A stretch of DNA of 64,000 bases from Bartonella sp. M0283 (GCF_016100455.1 NZ_JACFSK010000001.1:248001-312000), one strand, 5' to 3'. Positions 35,824-46,588 are shown, counted from the stretch's first letter. The notes: a model not told the origin generated them from the sequence alone. Translations and numbers: made by a program.

Positions 35824-36858
35824 TTATTCGCCCCAGGTGCGTTCCAGAACCGAGATCCAGTTTTTCGAGGTGATTTTCTCGATCTCGTCATGGTTGAAAC
35901 CGGATTTTTCCATTTCGGCGACGAGTTTCGGCAATTGTGAACAATCATGCAAGTCATTCGGAATTGTTGTGCCATCGAAATCAGAACCGAGGCCGACATG
36001 TTCCACACCGACAATATCAACAATATAGCGCATGTGGTTGATAATGGTTTTAAGCGGTGTGTCGCGGTTGCGTTCGCCATCTTCGCGCAGGAATTTGACA
36101 CCGAAATTGATGCCGACCAGCCCCTTGCTTTTTCCGATAGCGCGCAATTGCTCGTCTGTGAGGTTACGGCTTTGATGGCTCAAGTGATAGGCGTTGGAAT
36201 GGGAAGCAACAAGCGGCGCATCGCTCAATTTTGCAATGTCCCAGAAGCCTTTTTCATTCATATGCGAAAGATCAACCATAATTCCGAGCTTGTTACATTC
36301 GCGAACAAGTTTTTTGCCGGTTTCTGTCAAGCCCGGTCCGATGTCGCCGGTCGAACCATATTTAAACGGCACTCCGAAACCGAATATATTGGGTCTGCTC
36401 CAGACGGGCCCGAGGCTGCGCAATCCATCCTGATAGAGGCGGGCAAGCTCTTCCAGATTTTCGCCAATGGCTTCCGCACCTTCAATATGAAAAACCGCAG
36501 CAAATTGGTGCGCCTTGATTGCTTCTTTAATATCACGCGCGGTTTTGCAAATTTTGAAACGTTCGGGTTTCAGCTTTTCAATATCATGGAGAAGCTTTGC
36601 CATTTCCATGGTCGGCTTTGTTGCATCTTTTATGGTTAATTCGGGATAGACACCGTTTTTATCGGGCTGAAGATCAACCGATGGCGGATAAACCGCACAA
36701 AGCCCGCCAATAAGGCCGCCTTTTTCAGCCTTTGGCAGGTCAAGTTCTGCACTTTCAAAACCATTGATGAAAGCCGAAGGGTCAAGGTTTTTCTCGTCGC
36801 GGATTTTGGAGAGAATGTCATTGTGCCCGTCAAAACATTGGATGAGTGTTTCAGCCAT
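35824..36858 (-). CDS. Membrane dipeptidase (peptidase M19)
   Basis: A 344-residue zinc amidohydrolase that cleaves dipeptides. The metal ligands are visible: F-D-G-H-N-D near residue 8 (His-x-Asp), the bridging Glu in H-I-E-G-A-E near 125, D-L-S-H-M-N near 200, A-S-H-S-N near 220 with the following R-N-L-T, and G-S-D-F-D-G near 290. Start 36858 has AAGGCAA eight bases upstream; a longer form would add 17 unconserved residues. No signal peptide, so probably cytosolic. It sits beside the purine-degradation cluster but has no certain link to it. Confidence 0.93.
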   Translation of the reverse strand: MAETLIQCFDGHNDILSKIRDEKNLDPSAFINGFESAELDLPKAEKGGLIGGLCAVYPPSVDLQPDKNGVYPELTIKDATKPTMEMAKLLHDIEKLKPERFKICKTARDIKEAIKAHQFAAVFHIEGAEAIGENLEELARLYQDGLRSLGPVWSRPNIFGFGVPFKYGSTGDIGPGLTETGKKLVRECNKLGIMVDLSHMNEKGFWDIAKLSDAPLVASHSNAYHLSHQSRNLTDEQLRAIGKSKGLVGINFGVKFLREDGERNRDTPLKTIINHMRYIVDIVGVEHVGLGSDFDGTTIPNDLHDCSQLPKLVAEMEKSGFNHDEIEKITSKNWISVLERTWGE

Positions 36859-37306
36859 AAAAATTGCCTTATCAGAATGTGTTTTCAAATCATTATTCTT
36901 ATACGCCACTATTGAGCTTTAAAACAGCAACTGACAAAAGTTTGATTGTGGGGGAATTTTCATGTCTATTTTCTGCCCGTCCCAAACAAAGTTTTCCTTG
37001 TGTCGGGAGAGGTGCGTTTAACATTAAGGAAAACGCGAAGGAAAACTGAGTGGAGCAGGCTTAGTCCTGCCGCAAGAAGGGTGGCAGAATAAGCCAAAAG
37101 CTTGACGAACAAATGTGACAAAATCCTCACGACGACGATGCGCATTTTTAAAGCATGGATGGCTTTAACGGTTATTTTCTATTCAAAACTCGCAATTTCA
37201 AAACATGAGTAGAGTTTTGGCTTCGAAAATTTTCGCTTTACTAAAGTTTTGCCCCGCCAAAATTTTGCCTTCGCAAAGTCTCGCCTCGACAACCCGTAGT
37301 TTCGCT
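36859..37306. other. Gene-free region
   Basis: About 450 bp. Near 37213-37320 the phrase TTTCGCTTTACCAGAGTTTTG and similar TTTTGCC repeats recur imperfectly. No gene is seen. Confidence 0.5.
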
Positions 37307-38128
37307 TTACCAGAGTTTTGCGTGCCGGTTTATATCTTTATAGAGGAGATAACGGAATGGTTCCGGCCCGCCGGCATAGCAGGCTTGCGGACAAAATGCG
37401 CGCAACCACATAAAATCGCCTTTTTCGACTTCCACCCAATCATCATTCAGCCGATAAACGCCTTTGCCTTGCAAGACATAAAGCCCGTGTTCCATAACAT
37501 GGGTTTCCATGAAAGGAATATGAGCGCCCGGCATAAAGGTGACAATGGCAACATTCATGTCATGGCGCATGTCGTTCATATCCATGAAACGGCTTGTCAA
37601 CCATACACCCTCATGGCCTTTCATTTCGGCAGGCGTTATTTGTTGGTCGGAAGAAAAAATTGCATCGGGTTTATCAAGCCCTTCCACTTTTTCATAAGCC
37701 TTGCGGATCCAGTGAAAGCGCGCGGTGGTTTTTGCTTCATTCCATAATTGATAATCGTGCCCCGCTGGAAGATAAGCAAAACCACCTTTGTGAAGAACAT
37801 GTTTTTCGCCTTCTAGCACAATGGTGAGTGCACCATCGGTCACAAAAAAGACCGCTTCCGCACGCTTGTCGTTTTCCGGATGTGTGGAGCCACCTGAAGG
37901 TTCGATCTCGCCGATATATTGGGAAAATGTTTCTGAAAAGCCGGTCATCGGGCGCGCCAAAACCCAGAAGCGGGATTTTGTAAAAAACGGCAATTGGCTC
38001 GTGACAATATCCGTCATGACAGAAGCGGGCATCACCATATAGGCGTCTTTGAAGGTCGCTTTGCTGCTTAAAAGTTCGGAACGTGGTTGTAATCCGCCCA
38101 TCGGAAAATAATAGTCTTTCTCATTCAT
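37307..38128 (-). CDS. allE: (S)-ureidoglycine aminohydrolase
   Basis: A 273-residue bicupin that releases ammonia from (S)-ureidoglycine to give (S)-ureidoglycolate. The N-terminal cupin carries E-P-S-G-G-S near residue 74 and E-A-V-F-F-V-T-D-G near 90. The C-terminal Mn-binding cupin has H-I-P-F-M-E-T-H-V-M-E-H-G near residues 202-214 with its His/Glu/His ligands and G-K-G-V-Y-R-L near 222. Length and motifs agree with E. coli AllE (YlbA). AGGAG precedes the start. Its product is the substrate of the AllA encoded at 46 kb, so it belongs with that cluster functionally. Confidence 0.93.
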   Translation of the reverse strand: MNEKDYYFPMGGLQPRSELLSSKATFKDAYMVMPASVMTDIVTSQLPFFTKSRFWVLARPMTGFSETFSQYIGEIEPSGGSTHPENDKRAEAVFFVTDGALTIVLEGEKHVLHKGGFAYLPAGHDYQLWNEAKTTARFHWIRKAYEKVEGLDKPDAIFSSDQQITPAEMKGHEGVWLTSRFMDMNDMRHDMNVAIVTFMPGAHIPFMETHVMEHGLYVLQGKGVYRLNDDWVEVEKGDFMWLRAFCPQACYAGGPEPFRYLLYKDINRHAKLW

Positions 38129-38316
38129 GGAATTGTTATCTCCTCTTTTGTGAAAGCTTTTTTAAAAACTTTCTTTCGTCAAAAAGCTTTTAAAACCGCT
38201 AGGAAAATTTATTCTAATTTTTGCTGGCTTGCCGGTCTTATCGGCCGAGGTTTTTAAAAATTTGGCAGACAATCTTTGAACCTTTTTTAGGCGATCGCAG
38301 ACAGGTTTCATAATAT

Positions 38317-39264
38317 TTACTCTGCCTCTTTTGCTTCTCCTCCGGAAAAGTTTGGATTGCGTGGGCCAAGACGCTCTTTCATTTGTTCCATCAATACATG
38401 TTGAAACTGTTGTTCAACAGGTTTTAACGCGCGGTTTGTCTGGTGAAACAATGTCAAAATGCGATAGGCCGGATGGGTAATCACGGGAATGAAGAGAAAT
38501 TCATTGTCAAACCCTTCTGGCAATTCTGTGCGGCTTAAAATGGAAACATAGTTTCCCGTTGCAACGAGTTGAACAATCAATGGAATGGATGATGTTTCGA
38601 CAATCGGAACGGCGGTGACAAGCGGGGGCCCAAGCGTTTCGATGAGCGATTTCAATTTTGTGCCTTTTTCGGGAAGAACCAAAGCTTCGCCAATAATTTC
38701 GGCAAGATTGACTTTGGTTTTTCCTTGCAAACGTTTTTCGAGACGATGACCTTTGCGAAGAAAAAGCCCAAGCGGGCATTTCACCTCTTTATCAATCGTA
38801 AAACGGGGCTGCTTTTCAATGTCATAGGCCAAAGCAAGATCGGCTTTGCCATCAAGAAGCACATTCTCTACATCCTCGTTTTGCGCCGTCAATACGTTGA
38901 TTTTTGTGGATTTATGGTTTTGCTGGAAGTCGACAATTGCCGAAAAAAGAAGGGTGCTAGCGAGATTTTCTTCACACACAATTGTCAAATTCTGGCGGAT
39001 AACACCGTTTAAAGCCTTAATCTCGCTCATCATGCGTTCTTCATTGCGCATTGTTTCGCGGATATGTCCAAGCACCAGTTCGCCGGTGGCCGTGAGTTCC
39101 AGCCCCTTATGGCTGCGGGAAAAAACCGGTGTGCCGATTTCTTCTTCAAAGAGCTTTATTTGCCGCTGGATGGCAGAAGCGGCAACATGAAGCTTTTGTG
39201 CGGCACTCCGTATCGAGCCGGAACGCGCCACCTCGTCAAGATATTTCATCAAACGGTGTTGCAA
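38317..39264 (-). CDS. LysR-family transcriptional regulator
   Basis: A 315-residue LysR protein. The helix-turn-helix is S-I-R-S-A-A-Q-K-L-H-V-A-A-S-A-I-Q-R-Q near residues 16-34, followed by the linker helix and a substrate-binding-like effector domain. The start appears to be TTG 39264, because the first ATG (39249) would cut into the helix before the DNA-binding motif; a G-rich run lies about ten bases upstream. It lies between allE and the ABC importer genes, all leftward, so it probably controls purine/ureide use; the inducer is unknown. Confidence 0.9.
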   Translation of the reverse strand: MQHRLMKYLDEVARSGSIRSAAQKLHVAASAIQRQIKLFEEEIGTPVFSRSHKGLELTATGELVLGHIRETMRNEERMMSEIKALNGVIRQNLTIVCEENLASTLLFSAIVDFQQNHKSTKINVLTAQNEDVENVLLDGKADLALAYDIEKQPRFTIDKEVKCPLGLFLRKGHRLEKRLQGKTKVNLAEIIGEALVLPEKGTKLKSLIETLGPPLVTAVPIVETSSIPLIVQLVATGNYVSILSRTELPEGFDNEFLFIPVITHPAYRILTLFHQTNRALKPVEQQFQHVLMEQMKERLGPRNPNFSGGEAKEAE

Positions 39265-39315
39265 AATGTTTAATCCCCCCTTGTCCGTTTTTTATGTTTT
39301 GGAGCTTTTCTATTT

Positions 39316-40152
39316 TCAACCCTTTTTGATACTCCACGGGAAGAGAAGTTTCTGGGTAAAAATAACAAGTTGGAACAAGATAAGCGAAATGGCAGCCAGC
39401 ACAAAAAGCCCCGCCCAGGCTTGCGGTATTTTATAAATCGAGGTGGAAAGCTGGAGGAAGAAACCTATGCCCTTGTCGGCCGAAACAAATTCGGCAACAA
39501 CCGCACCGATAACGCATAAAGTAATGGAAATTTTCAAGGCCGAGAAAATATAAGGCACGGCATAGGGCAGGCGGATTTGCAATATTTCACGGCGAACCGG
39601 TGCGCGGAGCGATTTTGACAATTCGATAAGTTCGGGCGGTGTAGAAAGAAGCCCTGTCGAAGTGGCAATAACCAGCGGAAAAAACGAAATAAGAAAGGTG
39701 ATGAGAATGCGCGGAAAATCACCCGAACCGAAGGCGACAATGACAATCGGCGCAATGGCGACAACCGGTGTTGATTGGATAATGACCAATAACGGATAAA
39801 CCGTTTTTGATAAAAGCGGTGAGCGGATGAGGCAGACAGCAAGCGGCAAAGCAATCAGAATGGATACGAAAAAGCCGAGTAGTGCCACTCGCAAGGTTGC
39901 AAATATATGAACAGCCCAACGCGCCCCATCAATCACATGGAAAGCTTTGAAAATTTCTACCGGCGCCGGCAGGATGAAAGAGGGAACGGCAAAAATCGTC
40001 ACCGCTATTTGCCAGATCACAAGAATAGCGACAATCAATAACACTGCCGGTAAGCCAGAGAGCAGCGAGGAGAGGTGAAACAGCTTTATCTTCTTCCTCT
40101 TAAGCGAGCTTGGGCTTGATGAGGAGGTTTCTGAGGGTGTGAGCGAAGTCAT
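39316..40152 (-). CDS. ABC transporter permease (NitT/TauT type)
   Basis: A 278-residue inner-membrane permease with about six helices. The BPD transport signature near residues 185-215 ([15 protein letters not shown]) contacts the ATPase. It overlaps the ATPase gene by 53 bases. The start is retained at 40152 because AAGGTGG is six bases upstream. It forms an importer with the next two genes. Confidence 0.92.
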   Translation of the reverse strand: MTSLTPSETSSSSPSSLKRKKIKLFHLSSLLSGLPAVLLIVAILVIWQIAVTIFAVPSFILPAPVEIFKAFHVIDGARWAVHIFATLRVALLGFFVSILIALPLAVCLIRSPLLSKTVYPLLVIIQSTPVVAIAPIVIVAFGSGDFPRILITFLISFFPLVIATSTGLLSTPPELIELSKSLRAPVRREILQIRLPYAVPYIFSALKISITLCVIGAVVAEFVSADKGIGFFLQLSTSIYKIPQAWAGLFVLAAISLILFQLVIFTQKLLFPWSIKKG

Positions 40153-40921
40153 GGACCACCTTTTGGTTTGCAGTTTCGGCGTTGCGTGGCCGTCCGAGCG
40201 GCACGTCGAGTTCGGTTAAAACGGTTCCCGGCCGGCCGGCGAGAACCAGCACACGGTCGGCAAGAATGGCAGCTTCATTGACGGAATGGGTAATGAACAA
40301 TACGGTTTTAGGCCTGTCGGCAAAAATTCTTAAAAGCTCAAAACCCATTTCATCTCGGGTTAGCGCATCAAGGGCGGAAAACGGTTCATCCATCAACAAA
40401 ATATCGGGGTCGAGATGAAGCGCACGGGCAATGCCGACACGCTGCTGCATACCGCCCGACAATTCGTCCGGCATACGTTTTTCAAAACCGGTAAGCCCGA
40501 TCATGCGCACAAGTTCATGGGCTTTATCAATATCGGCGGAATTGACCTTGCCGAATTTGTGTTTGATCGGAAAAGTAATATTGTCCACAATATTGAGCCA
40601 TGGCAGCAATGTCGGACGCTGAAAAACAATGCCGACATCTTCGCGCGGCTCCGTAACCGGCATACCGAAAACTTCCACCTTGCCTTGTGTTGGTTTCAAG
40701 AGTCCGGCAATCAACCGCAAAAGCGTGGATTTGCCACAACCGGAAGGACCCAATACCGCAAGAAATTCGTGATAGCGGACATCGAAAGTAATATTGTGAA
40801 GCGCTTCTGTCCGCCCTGTTGATGTTGTGAAAAACTGGCTTAGCCCTTCAAAACGGATAGAGGGGGGAGAAATCGCATTGCCGGATTTCATTTCTACGGA
40901 TTGCAATTGGCTTGTTGTCAT
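40100..40921 (-). CDS. ABC transporter ATP-binding protein (NitT/TauT type)
   Basis: A 273-residue ATPase. Walker A is G-P-S-G-C-G-K-S-T near residue 57, the signature L-S-G-G-M-Q-Q-R near 150, Walker [12 protein letters not shown] near 170 and the switch histidine in F-I-T-H-S near 206. The start overlaps the stop of the substrate-binding protein gene (ATGA), showing translational coupling. It energises the importer. Confidence 0.95.
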   Translation of the reverse strand: MTTSQLQSVEMKSGNAISPPSIRFEGLSQFFTTSTGRTEALHNITFDVRYHEFLAVLGPSGCGKSTLLRLIAGLLKPTQGKVEVFGMPVTEPREDVGIVFQRPTLLPWLNIVDNITFPIKHKFGKVNSADIDKAHELVRMIGLTGFEKRMPDELSGGMQQRVGIARALHLDPDILLMDEPFSALDALTRDEMGFELLRIFADRPKTVLFITHSVNEAAILADRVLVLAGRPGTVLTELDVPLGRPRNAETANQKVVHDFAHTLRNLLIKPKLA

Positions 40922-42225
40922 TTGAAGCCCTCCAGATTTTCGGAAAAACCGGTTTTAACAGCACTTTCAGCAGTTATCGCATCGGGGTCGAGGTTTAAAG
41001 CTTCGGCAGTCTTTTGCCATGTGCGTTGAAGCTTGTCGCGGCGGTAAGTGCCAAGGCCATATTGATCTGTCTCGTCATTGTAAATGAGCTTCAATGTATC
41101 AAGAAGCGACCCTTTAACGCTCTGCCGATCAAGTTCGGGAACACTTTCCATCACTGCATCGACCGCTTCATCGGGATGTTCATGCATGAATATGATCGAC
41201 TGGCGATAGGCCTTGATAAAGCGGGTAAGAACCTCGGGGCGTTCAGAAATGAATTTGTCGGCGGCAATCAACGAACTGCCATAAAGATCAAGGCCACTTT
41301 CCACCCATGGAAAGGCTCTGATTTCTTTATGCGCAATTCTCGCCTGTTCTTCATAGCGCGTATAATCGGTGAGCCATGCAATAATCACATCGGTCTTTCC
41401 GGTTATCAACATCGGCCCCAAAGCACCGGAGTCGACCCGTGTGAGGGAAATATCATCCATGGATAAATTCTGCGTTTTCAGAAAAGGCGGCAAGAAAAGG
41501 TTGGAAGCGGTAAAAGGCGAGGTGGCTACGGCTTTGCCCTTTATGTCGGCTATCGAGTGAATGGGGCTATCAGAAAGCACATAAAACGCATGTGGCGTTT
41601 TGTTGAAGATCGCCATAACCGCGCTTACCTTCACATTTGCGCTTACACGCGCAGCCATCAGCGCAGTGATGTCGGCTGCTCCCACATCGCTCACTCCGGC
41701 AGCAATGCGGGTAATCGCGTCATTGCCGCCACGCCCGGGTTCAATGGCAACATCAAGCCCTTCGGATTTGCAAAAGCCTCTGTTCACACAAACATAAATC
41801 GCGGTTTTATCGCCACCGGGTAACCAGTCGAGTTGAAAACGCACTTTGTCAGGGGCTTTTTGAACCTCTTTGGCCTCAAGCGTTTGGGAAAACAAAAGAA
41901 GTGCCAGATTTGCCGAGATAAGACCGGTTGAGATAAGACTTGATGAAAGAAAACTGGCCGAAAGAAGACTTGTTTTAAAAAGACTTTTCAAAGCAAATTT
42001 CATGGCCTGAAAACTAGCAATCGGAAAAGCTTGTTTAAAAGTTGAAAAACCTTGTCTGAGCGTTTTCGGGATAAAGCTTTTGATATCCGCCCTTTCAAGG
42101 CGCAGTATTTTTGACGCTGCAATTTTCATTTTGCCTTTGAGGTAAGAAGTGAGGTCCCGTGAAAAGCCGGTGCAAGGGAGGGAATAAAAAGCACTGTCGC
42201 TATTGTTTCGACATTTGGCCTGCAT
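40918..42225 (-). CDS. ABC transporter substrate-binding protein (NMT1/THI5-like)
   Basis: A periplasmic binding protein of the NMT1/THI5 group. The mature domain starts around residue 123 of the 435-residue reading ([15 protein letters not shown]), with [10 protein letters not shown] near 175. The best signal peptide begins at an internal Met (42003), yet the best ribosome site, GAGAGGAAAA, stands before 42225, giving a 74-residue extension before the signal. The true start is therefore uncertain. The family binds pyrimidine precursors, sulfonates or nitrate-like ligands; by context a purine-degradation intermediate is possible, but this is inference. Confidence 0.88.
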   Translation of the reverse strand: MQAKCRNNSDSAFYSLPCTGFSRDLTSYLKGKMKIAASKILRLERADIKSFIPKTLRQGFSTFKQAFPIASFQAMKFALKSLFKTSLLSASFLSSSLISTGLISANLALLLFSQTLEAKEVQKAPDKVRFQLDWLPGGDKTAIYVCVNRGFCKSEGLDVAIEPGRGGNDAITRIAAGVSDVGAADITALMAARVSANVKVSAVMAIFNKTPHAFYVLSDSPIHSIADIKGKAVATSPFTASNLFLPPFLKTQNLSMDDISLTRVDSGALGPMLITGKTDVIIAWLTDYTRYEEQARIAHKEIRAFPWVESGLDLYGSSLIAADKFISERPEVLTRFIKAYRQSIIFMHEHPDEAVDAVMESVPELDRQSVKGSLLDTLKLIYNDETDQYGLGTYRRDKLQRTWQKTAEALNLDPDAITAESAVKTGFSENLEGFK

Positions 42226-42939
42226 GAACTTTTCCTCTCCCGCTTAAAAAAGCATTCCGGTTTTTTTAAAGAAACCCGAAAAACCGAACGGGCATTATGA
42301 ACAATTTTGAGTTATGCCATTTGTGCTGTCGGGTATTATCCGTTTTCAAAAAACCGGATAATCAGCACAAGAAAGGCGGCGTATAGATATTCAACTTACG
42401 AAACCAAGCGTATTTTTTAACCTATAGTGTCATCCTGTATTTGCCGGAAAACCCTATTCTCTCTCTTTGAAGATGTTTCTTTTCTTCTTTTAAAAAAGAA
42501 AACCGGTTTTATTTCCGACGACCCAAGACTTACACGAACAACAAGTGAAAACAAGAGAAAAAACCTAAAAAATAGGCGTTTTTATTTATTGATTAAATTT
42601 TATGCAATTTTACAAATAAGAAAATGAAAGAATAAAAAGATCAAATAAAATCAATGATTTGAAAAAACACTATTGACCGGCTCCGGTGCAACCTCTGCGC
42701 TTTTATTAAGCGTTCTTAAAATTCGCACGGGTTGCTCTAAATTCTCTTAATACTGCTTTCGACTTTCGAGCGGGGGAAGAGTGAAATCAGGGCCTAAACA
42801 ATCAAACATAAGAACAATAAAAATCGCGCCACAAGGGGCGCGATTCTAAATGATATTCAAAGAAAAATGAAAAAATTCAGTTGCTTTTCAAGCGAGCCGG
42901 TTTTGGCAATTGCCAATTATCCGGTCGTCCGAAGGGTTT
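42226..42939. other. Gene-free region
   Basis: About 710 bp between two leftward genes. GAAACCGGTTT-like and GGTTTT tracts recur, but nothing is clearly coding. Confidence 0.5.
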
Positions 42940-44382
42940 TTAACCTGCTTTTCCCATGGCGACCGGTTGGGGTGCTGTCAATTCCTTCTCGTCAAATGCT
43001 CTCAGAAGGTCATAATGATAATCGGCATCTTCGCAGAACAATTCACTGCTCACCCCATAGGCAAGTCTTCTCACGCCGAATTTCAAAGCCGAAATTCCGG
43101 CCGATGCGGCAAGGCTTGGCATACCGGCAAAAGTATAAGTGAAAATGTGTTTGAGATAAGGCGCTTCACCTTTCACCTTTTCCTGAAACTGGAAGTTTTT
43201 CCCAAGATAAGGACAGCTTGCAATCACCGCATGTTCTTCGCCCGCTGGCGGGGTAAAATGGTCGCCCCAGGTTTCGATTTTATCGGCAAAACGTGCAATT
43301 TCCGGCCGCGTTTTAAGGTCGATAATCAAGCCTGTGCCGACAATCAGAAAATCGAATTCATCACTTTCATGCGGTGTGACAAGAACAAGCTTTTCTCCAT
43401 CCATCCGGCAGCTTTTTATGGGGCTTGCAAGTTTCAATTCGTAATTGTCGAATTTTGTGCATCGTAAATAGGAATCCTGTGTTGGCGGCTGGTTGACATC
43501 GAAGAGATATTTCATGAACTGCCATTTCTTGTCGTCATCAAGATCGGCAAAATGGCGCAAAAACCCGCTATATTCCATAAAACGGTAAGGGTTGACTGTC
43601 GGCAAAACGGAACGTCTGACAAAATGCGTTACCGATTTAGCACCGTGTTCCAAGGCTGTGGCACTATTGTCGAAAGAAGACGAGCCACCACCCACAACGG
43701 CAACACGCTTACCGGCAAGTTTGTCAAAATTAATTGCTTCGGCCGTGTGGGCATAAACTTTCTTGTCAAGAGCATCCTTGAACATATCAGGCACAACCCA
43801 TTGGCCGCTGCCCTCGATACCGGTCGCTAAAACCACAAGGCGCGTGTAGATCATATCGGCTTTGCCGTTTCTTTCGATATGAACTGCAAAAACATCATCT
43901 TGCAGCGGCTCTATATCGGTGACAATTGTCCGGTTTGTGACCTCTATATGGGTAACTTTTTTCAACCAGTCGAGATATTCTGCCCAAAGATTGGTCGGTA
44001 TTTTATAAAGCTCTTCCCAGGATTTATGCCCGAAACGCGCTTCCCACCAGGCACGCACAGTCAAACTGCCAATGTCGAGATCGGGCCCCGTCACATATTT
44101 CGGCGTGCGCAATGTATGCATGCGGGCGTAAGTGCGCCATGGCCCTTCAAAACCGGCTTCATTTTTATCCAGAATGGCAATGTTTGTAACGCTTTCCCGC
44201 CGCAATTGTAGCGCCAATGTCAAACCGCTTTGTCCGCCGCCAATAATCACAACATCCTTCACCGGATTGCCGCGATAAGTCTTCGGCTTTACCCATTGGC
44301 GAGCAGGATAGTTCAAACATTCAAGATCATATTTTGCCTGCCGCTCAAGCTTGGCAAGATTTATTTCGCTATTTTCTGGCAT
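42940..44382 (-). CDS. FAD/NAD(P)-dependent monooxygenase-like oxidoreductase
   Basis: A 480-residue flavoprotein of the class B monooxygenase/thioredoxin-reductase-like superfamily. The FAD motif V-I-I-G-G-G-Q-S-G-L near residues 45-54 is followed by a second Rossmann motif for NADPH, V-A-V-V-G-G-G-S-S-S near 225. An A-T-G-I motif lies near 190. It has about 40 residues before the FAD domain. It sits within a urate-catabolic cluster that lacks a recognisable uricase, so a urate-oxidising role is a possible guess; the known flavin urate hydroxylase HpxO is of a different fold. GGGGA precedes the start. Confidence 0.85.
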   Translation of the reverse strand: MPENSEINLAKLERQAKYDLECLNYPARQWVKPKTYRGNPVKDVVIIGGGQSGLTLALQLRRESVTNIAILDKNEAGFEGPWRTYARMHTLRTPKYVTGPDLDIGSLTVRAWWEARFGHKSWEELYKIPTNLWAEYLDWLKKVTHIEVTNRTIVTDIEPLQDDVFAVHIERNGKADMIYTRLVVLATGIEGSGQWVVPDMFKDALDKKVYAHTAEAINFDKLAGKRVAVVGGGSSSFDNSATALEHGAKSVTHFVRRSVLPTVNPYRFMEYSGFLRHFADLDDDKKWQFMKYLFDVNQPPTQDSYLRCTKFDNYELKLASPIKSCRMDGEKLVLVTPHESDEFDFLIVGTGLIIDLKTRPEIARFADKIETWGDHFTPPAGEEHAVIASCPYLGKNFQFQEKVKGEAPYLKHIFTYTFAGMPSLAASAGISALKFGVRRLAYGVSSELFCEDADYHYDLLRAFDEKELTAPQPVAMGKAG

Positions 44383-45024
44383 GTCTATTCCCCATTATTG
44401 GCAGGCCAAGGAACAAGCTCCGGCTTTTAAAAGAACCTTGGCTGCCGGTTTAAAACGGGGATGACACTTTCTGTCCGGATCGACCCGATCGACCCGCAAT
44501 ACGCTTTATGCCGGTGGTTAAGAGGCTAAATATAAGGCAGAAAATTGTCAAGCTTAAAAATTAGGCAAAATCAAATATAATTTGCTGTTATTTCAAGCAT
44601 AACCCACTGGTTGGCACGTATAAATAGGTTTTTATTTTGCTTGTTTTCCGTTTTGGTTTTTTTTTCGCCAGTTCGTCACTCGTTCAATAGTATTGATTTC
44701 GTACGAGGTGAAATAAAGGAACGGAAACAATCAGTGCGGTGCGCCGCAATTAAGCGAGGCTCCGACAATCAAGTGAAACACCGGAAAGGCATTACGTTCT
44801 CATAAAAAGCACTGGCGGAATGGATGAAAGCGGACAGATAAAAAGCACTGCCGGAAAGGAAAATCACGCACAAAAATTTTTCCTGAAATATCGGCGCTAT
44901 TATGCCCCGAAAGTCAAGTGGCATGGCTCTTGCTTTTCATATTTTCAGCAACTGTTCAGATGCGGAAATTCCATTCGACTTCCGGACAGTGTTTTTCAAT
45001 TTTGTTCTTTAGGGAAGAAGAACC
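44383..45024. other. Divergent intergenic region upstream of puuE
   Basis: About 640 bp between the leftward flavoprotein gene and the rightward puuE operon. It must hold both promoters; no convincing boxes or operator could be picked out. Confidence 0.5.
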
Positions 45025-45945
45025 ATGCAATCGAAGAAAGATTATCGCACCCGCCAATTTTACGGTTATGGGCCGACCCCGCCAGACCCCGAATGGCCGG
45101 ACGGGGCAAAAATAGCGGTACAATTTGTCATCAATTATGAAGAAGGGGGAGAGAGCAATATTCTTCATGGCGACAAGGCCTCCGAACATTTATTATCCGA
45201 AATTGTCGGCGCCGTTCCTTGGGAAGGGCAGCGCAATCTCAATATTGAATCCTTGTATGAATATGGCGCGCGTGTCGGCTTCTGGCGGCTTTACCGGCTT
45301 TTTACCGAAAGAAATATGAAGCTTACAGTATTTGCCGTGGCCAAGGCTTTGGAGCTCAATCCGGCTGTTGCAAAAGCCATGGTCGAGGCCGATTGGGAAA
45401 TTGCCACCCATGGCTTTCGTTGGCTTGAGTATAAGGATGTTGACGAAGAGGAAGAGCGTTTTCACATTCGCGAGGCCGTACGCATCCAGAAAGCACTAAC
45501 GGGTGAACGCCCATACGGAATCTATCAGGGAAAACCCTCAATCAATACTTTGCGGCTTACCATGGAAGAGGGTGGCTTTATATACTCATCAGATAGTTAT
45601 GCCGATGAACTTCCCTATTGGGTGGAAGGCATTGAAAAGCCGTTTCTCATGATCCCTTATACATTGGATGTCAATGATATGCGCTTTGCAACCGCGCAAG
45701 GTTTTAACAGTGGCGAACAATTTTTTAACTATCTTAAAGACAGTTTCGATGTTCTTTATGAAGAGGGTGAAAAAGGTGCGCCGAAAATGTTGTCCATCGG
45801 TTTGCATTGCCGCCTGGTCGGCCATCCGGGGCGGGCAAAAGCGCTTGAAAAATTTCTCGATTATGTGGCAGCCAAAAAGTCGGTTTATATTGCGCGGCGT
45901 ATTGATATTGCCCGCCATTGGCAAAAAGTGCATCCGGCCAAATAA
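45025..45945 (+). CDS. puuE: Allantoinase PuuE (polysaccharide-deacetylase fold)
   Basis: A 306-residue NodB-fold hydrolase that opens allantoin to allantoate. The segment Y-G-Y-G-P-T-P-P-D-P-E-W-P near residue 14, N-Y-E-E-G-G-E near 38, W-E-I-A-T-H-G-F-R-W near 120 and the C-terminal H-C-R-L-V-G-H-P-G-R-A near 262 are the hallmarks of metal-independent PuuE allantoinases. GGGAAGAAG lies seven bases upstream. First gene of the rightward puuE-allA-uraD-uraH operon. Confidence 0.95.
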   Translation: MQSKKDYRTRQFYGYGPTPPDPEWPDGAKIAVQFVINYEEGGESNILHGDKASEHLLSEIVGAVPWEGQRNLNIESLYEYGARVGFWRLYRLFTERNMKLTVFAVAKALELNPAVAKAMVEADWEIATHGFRWLEYKDVDEEEERFHIREAVRIQKALTGERPYGIYQGKPSINTLRLTMEEGGFIYSSDSYADELPYWVEGIEKPFLMIPYTLDVNDMRFATAQGFNSGEQFFNYLKDSFDVLYEEGEKGAPKMLSIGLHCRLVGHPGRAKALEKFLDYVAAKKSVYIARRIDIARHWQKVHPAK

Positions 45946-45985
45946 GCCTGAAACAGAATAAAGAAAAACCGGAGAACACAAAACA

Positions 45986-46588
45986 ATGGTCGAGCAGGAA
46001 AATCATAAAAAACAATTGCACGAGCTTGCCGTTTTAAAAATCGGAAAAGCCGAATTTTCTCCTTTTGGCGATGTAATCGACGTGAGGGAAGAAACGATTT
46101 CGCCCGACCAAATTGGTAAAGATAATAAAACCGGCTCAATTCCCAAGAAAAATCCGGTTATGATCCCGATCAATCAGGGGCGGGCAATCCGCTTCCATGA
46201 TCTTGCAAAGGTTGAAGCGGAGGGGGAAAAGCCGCGCGTCCTCATCAATGTCTTCCGGTCTCTCCCGATCGACTTTCCTATTCAGATTAATATGATGGAG
46301 CGTCACCCTTATGGCTCGCAGGCATTTCTGCCGGTGGGCGACAATCCGTTTCTCGTTGTTGTGGCAAAGGATGAAGGGGGCAAACCTTCCGCCCCGCAAG
46401 CCTTTTATTGCCCGTCAGGTGTCGGCGTTAATTATCATAAAAATGTCTGGCATTTTCCGCTTCTGGCACTTTTCAAGACGAGCGATTTCTATGTGGTTGA
46501 TCGTGGTGGTGTCGAAAACAATCTGGAAGAATATTTTTATAAAAACGAGGCTTGGCAAATAAGCCGGTTGCCGGATTTTGGTAAATGA
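45986..46588 (+). CDS. allA: Ureidoglycolate lyase
   Basis: A 200-residue cupin enzyme splitting (S)-ureidoglycolate into glyoxylate and urea. F-S-P-F-G-D-V-I near residue 23, N-V-F-R-S near 88, M-M-E-R-H-P-Y-G-S-Q-A-F near 102 and the C-terminal G-V-N-Y-H-K-N-V-W-H-F-P near 149 match AllA. An insert of about 15 residues near 40 (G-K-D-N-K-T-G-S-I) is longer than usual. 40 bp after puuE, with GGAGAA upstream. Confidence 0.95.
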   Translation: MVEQENHKKQLHELAVLKIGKAEFSPFGDVIDVREETISPDQIGKDNKTGSIPKKNPVMIPINQGRAIRFHDLAKVEAEGEKPRVLINVFRSLPIDFPIQINMMERHPYGSQAFLPVGDNPFLVVVAKDEGGKPSAPQAFYCPSGVGVNYHKNVWHFPLLALFKTSDFYVVDRGGVENNLEEYFYKNEAWQISRLPDFGK

